DNA of 23,939 nucleotides from positions 1-23,939 of the forward strand of contig CAICTM010001712.1 of assembly GCA_903772945.1 (NCBI GenBank). Direction: 5' to 3'. The translations under genes and the position numbers were made by a program. This DNA is from Seminavis robusta. Its lineage: Eukaryota > Bacillariophyta > Bacillariophyceae > Naviculales > Naviculaceae. The stretch's first letter is position 1. Each line of letters starts with the position of its first letter. The notes under the pieces are model-generated. The model was not told where the DNA came from. It saw only the letters and a list, made by a program, of their open reading frames with translations, and did not search any database. Of this stretch, positions 18,191-23,939 are shown piece after piece.

Positions 18191-18289
18191 TGCTGCTGGT
18201 AGTATGGCCCTGCAACCAAGGACTACTCTCTTCCTTAAAGTATAAGGAAGAGATAATGCTTTGGTTGCAGGGCCATACTACCAGCAGCA
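18191..18289. repeat. 99-nt near-perfect hairpin
   Basis: The arms 18191-18219 and 18261-18289 are exact reverse complements over 29 nt. An inner 11-bp stem (18227-18237 with 18243-18253) closes a 5-nt loop, leaving a symmetric 7x7 internal loop. The shape resembles a small-RNA precursor or a palindromic MITE. No flanking duplication is evident. Being palindromic, it folds on either strand. Confidence 0.85.
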
Positions 18290-18797
18290 ACTGAGATAAT
18301 GAGGTCTCCAACAGTGCGCGTGGCTGATCGACTGTTGTTGTTGTTCTTCCTGTTTCGGTTTTCGAAAGGGAATCCTCTTTTTCAATCATTTTGAACTCCA
18401 ATATTGGCTGAAACGTGTTTTTCTACTGATTTACTATAGGGTGACTCGCTGGATTCACCGGAAACTGAAATAATGAGTCTTATATATGGTCAATTCGCTG
18501 TTATACAATGGTCGACCGGCGTGCGAGTACTCGTTGGGTACCTGTTTCGTCGATATTACTTAGAGGGCTTCTCATGTAATTTTGGCTTGAACAAATCTGA
18601 GAGGAATCCGCCCAGTAGAGAACCTTCAAGATTCCATATTCCCTAATTTATACAAAACATTGGTGCGAAACATATCAGAGTACGTGCGCAGACTTGAGCT
18701 GGCTTATCAAGGTTGGGCGTCCACCTTAAGTCGGCAAAAGGAGTCTGGATCGGGCTCTGGCACACGTGACAATCCCATTGTTGTCTTCTAATTTAAG
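18290..18797. other. Non-coding interior, right part
   Basis: Nothing recognisable in about 500 nt between the hairpin and the right inverted repeat. Confidence 0.5.
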
Positions 18798-18945
18798 TAC
18801 CTTGGCAGAAAGAAGAAGGATGGCATGTTTGAGATTGCACTCTTCTTTCAAGCTAGCCCTGGCGACAACACCCGACTTCGTTGTGTGCCGCCCGGTATCA
18901 TTCCCTCATTGTAACATCATTTTTTATTTAAGCTAGCCCTGGCAA

Positions 18946-18970
18946 CAACACCCGACTTCGTCGTGTGTTG
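18946..18970 (-). repeat. Palindrome in right TIR
   Basis: Exact reverse complement of the 25-nt palindrome at 16130-16154. A second, degenerate copy (ttgtgtgccg end) is at 18866-18890. Confidence 0.7.
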
Positions 18971-19199
18971 CCGCCCGCAAACCATAATTTTACAGCTGTC
19001 ACTCCCGTATGTACCTGTAACTTTTGTAGCTTCTGCTGGCTTATTGTGTTGAGTGCACTAACCTTGAATGATCATAATTTATTCCTACCCCAAAATTTGT
19101 AGATCCTTCAAGTTCCAGTTTTGTTGGCTTACGACTATCTCTATCCCTATATTTTGGCTTCACCGGAATAGGAAATAGGAAATAGGAAATACCAAAAAA

Positions 19200-19311
19200 G
19201 GGGTAGAGGGCTCAGGCAGATAGACTGCCGAGGTAAAAGGGGTAGAGGGTCGGGCAGATAGACTGCTGAGGTAAAGGGGGTGAGGGCTCAGGCAGATAGA
19301 CTGCCGAGGTT
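19200..19311 (+). repeat. Triplicated terminal subrepeat
   Basis: Three ~38-nt units, each with ggcagatagactgc(c/t)gaggt preceded by a gggg(t)agaggg stretch. The left inverted repeat has only one unit. Each unit includes a small ggcag...ctgcc palindrome. Confidence 0.8.
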
Positions 19312-19413
19312 AGCTACTAGTTTAGATCCTATTTATTTACTCTCCGCAGTTACGTTTTTTATGGATCATTATCTGTCTCATAAAATGAATGAAGCATTTT
19401 AAATAAAAGAAAG

Positions 19414-19803
19414 ATGAATAAACTGTTAGAAGCGAGTTTGAACGGTATGGAAGAGGCCATCGTACCAAAGCACACCAAGAAAACAAGCGAAGAGGAGACA
19501 ACGTTCGTTAGACTGGAGAAGAAGAAGGATAATGAGGAGAGCGGAGAAGAAGAGGGAGAGGAGGAAGAGGAAGAGGATGCACCAAAACAGGAGGCGCCGA
19601 TGAAACCTGAGACACCAGAAGACGAACCCGAGCCCGATTGGAGCTACTACAGACACCAGTGGGGGCCGCAACACCGAGATTGGAGTTACTATCCACCATC
19701 ACCACCACCAGGGTACGGACGGCCTTACGGATACCCGCATTATTATAATGGGGGAGATCAGAGACCTCCTTACTATGAAAGACGTCACTGGCACTGGAAT
19801 TAA
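19414..19803 (+). CDS. Acidic, Tyr/Pro-rich small protein, 129 aa
   Basis: No family is recognised. Residues ~1-40 are mixed, ~40-75 are a Glu/Asp/Lys-rich acidic stretch (EESGEEEGEEEEEEDAP), and the C-terminal ~55 residues are rich in Tyr, Pro, Gly, His and Trp with an internal repeat (DWSYYRHQWG and DWSYYPPSP). The ATG follows an A-rich leader (taaaagaaagATG). It starts about 100 nt outside the right inverted repeat of the preceding element and ends 15 nt before the 3' end of a converging minus-strand gene. Low-complexity composition makes homology inference unsafe. It could be an RNA- or chromatin-associated disordered protein, which is a guess from composition. Confidence 0.45.
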   Translation: MNKLLEASLNGMEEAIVPKHTKKTSEEETTFVRLEKKKDNEESGEEEGEEEEEEDAPKQEAPMKPETPEDEPEPDWSYYRHQWGPQHRDWSYYPPSPPPGYGRPYGYPHYYNGGDQRPPYYERRHWHWN

Positions 19804-19818
19804 GTTAGTTACTAGTTA

Positions 19819-20811
19819 TCAGATAAACTCAGCCTCTTGTGAAGAGGCAGGGGATGGCGGAAACAGCGGCGGAGGAGTCTCCGGAAATTCGGTAGGAGAC
19901 TTGGTCTTCTTGACCGCTTTCGGTTTCCTCTTAGTCATTCTCTTTGTTTGCAATAGATCAGCATCCGCCTTTGATAGTTCCAAAGTATCGTCTAGTTTCA
20001 GCTCCTGGTCTAGGGCTTCTCTGTTGCCGTCAACACTGTTGACTTTGATGCAGTCATAATCCAACAAAACTGTTGGATCGACATCGTTGGACACATCAAC
20101 TCCAAGGACAACTTCACCTGTCTTCCGATTAAGTGCTGCATACCCCCGACGGACCTTAACATTGGACACCTGCAGCTGCCTTCCAAACTCACTCGGAGTA
20201 GCGGAGGCAAGAAGGGGTTTCACGAAAATCCATTCAGATACAACAAAGGAGATTGATGCAATGGTCGAAATTAAACAAGAAATAAGGGGGTTTGACACAG
20301 ACCATCACAATTTCATGCCGACTTCCTCATCTGTGTGTCTCTGGGAATTATCATGTTCATCCTGCCAGGCTCTGAACATTTCTGCAGTCTCACCGGATAA
20401 ATTTTTAACGCGTCTGGCAACTTCCAACTCATAATCTGTTGGCTGGTAAACCTTCCCTTGGGCACACGCTTTACATACGAGGGTTGGAAGTGTCTCAATA
20501 GCATCGAAATATTTTTGGACCGCATCGTCAGAGCTGTAGTGCGGACCGGAACCATTTTCAAGGTTGTTGCATGAACTGGTTGTATCGGTATCCGATTCTG
20601 ATTCTGCATCGGATGACGCTGACGAAGGGCGCCTCGGAACTAGAGTTGTGTGCCGGGTTTTACCTTCCCAATTGGTCGAGTGTTTTGGCCCAACAGTGCA
20701 ACGGACACCGTCCTTTTCCGTTATCATAACTCTAGCTAGCTTCGTTGATATAAGCTTGCACGAGGATTGGATACTCAGAGCATATATCCCGAAACATTTC
20801 AAGTAATTCAT
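19819..20811 (-). pseudogene. C-terminal part of broken minus-strand gene
   Basis: Two open segments in one frame are separated by a single TGA (20305-20307). The first has an acidic Ser/Asp region (SSASSDAESESDTDTTSS) and a helical part (YELEVARRVKNLSGETAEMF). The second includes VKVRRGYAALNRKTGEVVLG and a Lys/Pro-rich tail (TKRMTKRKPKAVKKTKSP). The second segment has no early methionine, so it depends on the first. The gap could be a readthrough, a short unrecognised intron spanning the stop, or decay. No family is recognised. The end is 15 nt from the stop of the converging ORF at 19803. Confidence 0.4.
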
Positions 20812-21460
20812 TTAACTGATGACCTTTGCGGATGGCTTTCTTCACTTCAGATATAACCGCACGAAACCTGGCTTGGGTTGACGTTTCACCTGCTTCCCAG
20901 AATTCAACGTTCATTTGAACATCTATAAGCACATGCGGTTTGAATGAGAATCAAGTTCCTCGTTGATCTCGTCGGCTAAGACTTCAAAGGTATTGCGAAT
21001 CTTGTTGAAGAGTTTCGACCATTGCTTCGAGACAACGCTGTTGGAATCACCAGACTTCTTCGTCCTTAACGCCGCCTTGGAGAAAAGTGGAAGGACGTAC
21101 TCATGAGAGCAACCGTTCACCACGAGTAGATGGATGAGGCTAAAATAAAAATCATCAAAGACATCTTCGCGCATCGGGTAGATGGGAAGGGTTTGATATG
21201 GACCACTTTTTTGGCGTTGAAGGTTGACAGCGAATGTGCGGTACCTGTAGACCAACTCGTTGATTTCCACGGTTATTGCACCATCCGATTTGATCAACGC
21301 AACTTCGCTTCCACGTCCCGAACAATGGTAGCTGGTGTTCAACAAATGCCAGAACTCGGCAATCTCTGGTGTTCCGATCCAGATGCACGCAGTTGCCGTG
21401 GCCTCACGATCTTGACGGGTACTCGACACTTCTTCGGTCTTGGTGGGTTGGCCTTCACCT
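20732..21460 (-). pseudogene. Possible tyrosine-recombinase-like gene remnant, cut by copia LTR
   Basis: The frame is open from the LTR edge at 21460 to 20923, then continues in another frame to 20732 (PHVLIDVQMNVEFWEAG), as if one base were lost near 20945. It shifts again into the segment that starts by 20811. The first ~150 residues contain SGRGSEVALIKSDG, which resembles the box-I Arg region of a recombinase-like family I recall from stramenopile genomes. A W/Y-rich middle (DVFDDFYFSLIHLLVVNG) and a helical SKQWSKLFNKIRNTF follow. No clear HxxR or nucleophile Tyr is seen, so the assignment is tentative. The 5' end is missing because a copia LTR starts at 21461, inside the reading frame. 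Confidence 0.4.
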
Positions 21461-21709
21461 TGTTGGAGGAAATATACCTGACACCTCTTTACTATTGACT
21501 CGTGTATTAATCATCTAGTCCGGTTCGCATGCAAATTCATGATGCAAGGAACCAAGGGAGTTTTAGGTCTAAAGTGTTGCGGGGGTCCTTATATCCAATT
21601 CAATCACAAGAATTGCTATGCACCACCAGAAAATCCTCACTTTTGCTTTTCAGCTTAATCTAAAACCAAATTACTCCCCAATAAGCTGCAGTATTACTAG
21701 CAAACAACA
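21461..21709 (+). repeat. Copia LTR (plus orientation, 5' LTR)
   Basis: A 249-bp repeat starting TGTTG and ending CAACA, matching 22943-23191 in reverse complement with three substitutions by my count. It is followed by a leader and gag start on the plus strand, so it is a 5' LTR. Its left neighbour is the truncated recombinase-like gene. Confidence 0.88.
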
Positions 21710-22677
21710 CTGAAAAGCAAAAGGCCATCTCGAGTTACTACTACTACCGATCTCGAGATTGATATCAAGGTAACCAAGTCAAAGTGTATTGAGTTAACTA
21801 CTGCAACAGAGAAGAGGTGCAGAAATACAGTGTGCAGCAGCACTATCTGCATAGACAAACAGGTCTAACAGGAGAATTCCCATTTCCGCGCGACTGACAC
21901 GGTACGTCGAAGATCGATCCACAGTTTCCGGCCGGAACTGCGTTGATCTGAAGATACCAGTGCAAAGAGTACGTTAATCCACACTGATTCAATAGCGGAA
22001 ATGAAGGAATCAAGCTGTTATCCAGCGAGTTGTCGCGCGATTACGTCATCAGGCGTTTGACACTTCAAATCGCTCGAGCAAGAGGCCATCTACGATGATC
22101 AAGATACTGTTTGAACCATCAGAGATAGGTAAAGACACTCATACAGAGGAAGTTGCGGCACACAACAAGGGTACTCTGAGTATCCGTGCAAGCTTCTAAC
22201 TCCAGATATTGAGTGAGATAAGTCTAATCGTGTCATCGGTGCCTGTGAGCTTTGAGAGTTCAAATCCCGGTAACGTTTCTGATAACTTGAAGGACCAAAT
22301 CTTCACGAGATAACTGTTCCCGCCATTGAAACTCACACCGTGTACTCATCTAAGTATACGAAGGCCATCTGCAGAAGAACAGAGGCAACGAAAGGACCGA
22401 CAGAGGCAGTTCGCTACTACCCAAGGTTCCACACAAGAAACACCACGTTTTACGTGAGCTGTCAAAGACAGAGGCTATTCAGCCAGTACACCAAGAGTGC
22501 ACGAAAAGAAGGCTATCCAGCCACCAAGCAAGCTTTTTCACAAAGCAGTGACTCATACAAGAGTCCACCGTGAGGTCCTTCCTGCAGGAGTACCCACACA
22601 AGCACAGTTCCACGAGAACAAGCTAGTTCCAAGGAACAAGCACAGCACAAGAGTGCATTACCACACCAACGGCAACC
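21710..22677 (+). other. Leader of plus-strand copia element
   Basis: About 970 nt between the LTR and the gag ATG with no supported ORF; the frame 22340-22573 looks like chance. There is a short palindrome, ctcgag, near 21730 and 21755. No standard initiator-tRNA binding site is obvious right after the LTR. Confidence 0.5.
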
Positions 22678-22942
22678 ATGAGATTCCAAGGAAGAGGTGG
22701 TCGTGGTGGAGGAAGATACCCTTCTAGGGGGGGGGGTAGGGGATTCAATTCCTCAGGAAGAAGCCATCAAGGAAGAGGCAACAGCTACAGGAACCAGAAC
22801 AAGAGTCCTAAGCGTCAGTTCCTCTTCCATCCAAATGGACAGGCTGACACCAGGTATTATCCTTTTGAAGAGACCCTGACCAACATTGTACAGGACCTAA
22901 GGATCAAGCCTGAATGGAATGATGTGCCCTTGGCTTCATTGG
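22678..22942 (+). pseudogene. Copia gag, N-terminal fragment
   Basis: This starts at an ATG after caacc and encodes an RGG-rich stretch (GRGGRGGGRYPSRGGGRG) followed by a compact region, KRQFLFHPNGQADTRYYP and EETLTNIVQDLRIKPEWNDV. It is consistent with a copia-family gag start, judged from position after the LTR and leader. The reading frame is interrupted at 22942 by the end of an opposite-strand LTR, after which the frame reads LTR sequence and stops at 22992. A run of ten G at 22727-22736 is a likely mutation hotspot. Confidence 0.6.
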
Positions 22943-23191
22943 TGTTGTTTGCTAGTAATACTGCAGCTTATTGGGGAGTAATTTGGTTTTAGATTAAGCT
23001 GAAAAGCAAAAGTGAGGATTTTCTGGTGGTGCATAGCAATTCTTGTGATTGAATTAGATATAAGGACCCCCGCAACACTTTAGACCTAAAACTCCCTTGG
23101 TTCCTTGCATCATGAATTTGTATGCGAACCGGACTAGATGATTAATACATGAGTCAATAGTAAAGAGGTGTCAGGTATATTTCCTCCAACA
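22943..23191 (-). repeat. Copia LTR (minus orientation, 3' LTR)
   Basis: The 249-bp partner of 21461-21709 on the opposite strand. It follows the RNase H end of a minus-strand copia pol and directly abuts the interrupted gag at 22942, so it is the 3' LTR of a second copy. Confidence 0.88.
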
Positions 23192-23246
23192 CACTCCTGC
23201 ACGGTGCCCTAAGTGGCTACCGTGGAACGAATAAATAAATTAGGAA

Positions 23247-23939
23247 TCAAACAAGGGGTGGATGCCCCATGATGAAAGCCCTGTGCTCATGGAAGAGCTT
23301 GCCCTGAAGGGGCTTCGTGAAAAAGTCTCCACGCATCTCCAATGTTGGGCAGTACACAACTCTGAGGTTTCCTTTTCCAATCTGATCATGAATGAAAAAG
23401 AAACTAATATTGATGGCCCGAGTCCTTTTGCCCGAACTGCCTTTGCCATTCTCTGCAAGGATGATCGTGCTTTTGTTGTCCTGCATGAGGATGTTGTCCT
23501 TCACAACGATCCCCTGCTCTTCTAGGAACAACTTTGCCCACAACATGGGCGACATGACATCGTCAGCTCCAATCAATTCCGCTTCCGTGCTGCTCCTCGA
23601 ATTCAATTTCTGTTTCGCAGACACAGACAGCACTGCGCCACTTCCAAAGGACATGACTCCTCCTGTATGTGAACGGTAATCAGGATGGACTGCAAATGAT
23701 GCATCCACCCACCAAGTGATGATGCGTATGTCATCAATGTGTAGGATCAACTTGTCCTGCGCCGTCTGATCCAAAAACTTGAGGCCTTGGATCCTGAATG
23801 ACAAAAACAGGGAAACCTATCATACCTTTGCAGCCAAGCTGTTTTCCTGTGCAAGCGTGCTCGACCAGATGTGCAGACTTCACTACTGTGTTATGCACTC
23901 GTGTCAGAAGCCCAACATCTGATGATTGGGACAAGTTGG
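23247..23939 (-). pseudogene. Ty1/copia pol 3' end: RNase H (runs off window)
   Basis: The stretch 23804-23247 is the C-terminal RNase H of a copia pol: WWVDASFAVHPDYRSHTGGV (catalytic Asp), KQKLNSRSSTEAEL (Glu), MQDNKSTIILAENGKGSS (Asp), and MRGDFFTKPLQGKLFHEH near the end. The usual KRTRHI motif reads KRTRAI here, so a conserved His is missing. Sequence from 23934 toward 23800 (LLTRVHNT) fits the preceding RT/RNase H linker in another frame, which implies a frameshift near 23800. The 5' part of this element is beyond the window edge. The pol stop at 23247 is 55 nt before the 3' LTR. Confidence 0.87.

Larger units (their letters stand above)
15863..19311 (+). mobile_element. Long-terminal-inverted-repeat DNA element, superfamily unknown
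   Basis: About 3449 nt bounded by inverted repeats beginning aacctcggcagtctatctgc on each strand. The repeats extend about 457 nt on the left and 514 nt on the right before ending together at aaggta/tacctt. Inside are one 400-aa ORF, non-coding sequence and a 99-nt hairpin. Inverted repeats of this length recall Mutator-like or other long-TIR elements, but no known transposase is seen. The target-site duplication is unclear: a degraded 9-bp pair (agctttttt and agctactag, five matches) or TTAA/TTAG are possible. The element may be non-autonomous with captured cargo, or the ORF may itself be an unfamiliar transposase. Confidence 0.8.
18798..19311 (-). repeat. Right terminal inverted repeat
   Basis: Reverse-complement copy of 15863-16319, longer because its outermost ~38 nt are present three times (19200-19311). 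It carries two palindrome copies, a degenerate one at 18866-18890 and a good one at 18946-18970. Confidence 0.88.

Noticed and set aside
17997..18401. Minus-strand 134-codon open frame in the long-TIR element
   Set aside because: It runs through both arms of the 99-nt hairpin, has Ser/Thr/Gln-rich filler composition and no domain.
15863..19311. Polinton or viral element from the long inverted repeats
   Set aside because: Far too short, and no polymerase, integrase or capsid motifs are visible in the ORF.
22245..22280. tRNA T-arm-like string gagttcaaatcccgg
   Set aside because: The flanking bases do not form a T-stem and no acceptor or anticodon arm can be drawn; it lies in the copia leader.

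Overview
The window looks like nuclear DNA of a diatom or a close stramenopile relative. The reasons are a YqgF/RuvX gene whose N-terminus reads as a diatom plastid-targeting presequence, Ty1/copia sequence of the type common in diatoms, a divergent cyclin, and Crypton-type tyrosine recombinase sequence. The organism assignment is inference from content only. Only one gene, the YqgF homologue, looks like an ordinary single-copy host gene. Most of the rest is mobile-element sequence or gene-poor DNA between elements.

Region 1 (1-4140) is compact. Three closely spaced plus-strand ORFs (a cyclin-box protein, a 244-aa protein of unknown function, and a 65-aa protein with one membrane segment) converge on a minus-strand tyrosine recombinase. 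A 19-nt sequence occurs in inverted orientation upstream of the unknown ORF and upstream of the recombinase, in the same orientation relative to each gene. This suggests that they belong to one unit, possibly a cargo-carrying Crypton-like element.

Region 2 (4128-7550) holds the plastid-type YqgF/RuvX gene (4635-5699) and about 1.85 kb without a recognisable gene.

Region 3 (7551-13506) is a complete-length, minus-strand Ty3/gypsy LTR retrotransposon. It has 422-bp LTRs, gag, protease, RT, RNase H and integrase. It is inactivated by stops, single-nucleotide frameshifts, and a 226-bp TA-flanked MITE inserted in the RT palm.

Region 4 (13507-15862) has no recognisable gene. It contains a polypyrimidine tandem repeat, a GCTA microsatellite and a G-tract minisatellite.

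Region 5 (15863-19311) is a 3.45-kb element with very long terminal inverted repeats (about 457 and 514 nt). It encloses a 400-aa ORF of unknown function and a 99-nt near-perfect hairpin. Each inverted repeat carries two copies of a short palindrome.

Region 6 (19312-21460) has a small acidic, Tyr/Pro-rich ORF converging on a broken minus-strand gene. The 5' part of that gene resembles a tyrosine-recombinase fold, and it is cut off by a copia LTR.

Region 7 (21461-23939) contains two copia elements of one family in opposite orientation. The plus-strand one has its 5' LTR, leader and gag start. The minus-strand one, with RNase H and 3' LTR, interrupts that gag and runs out of the window.
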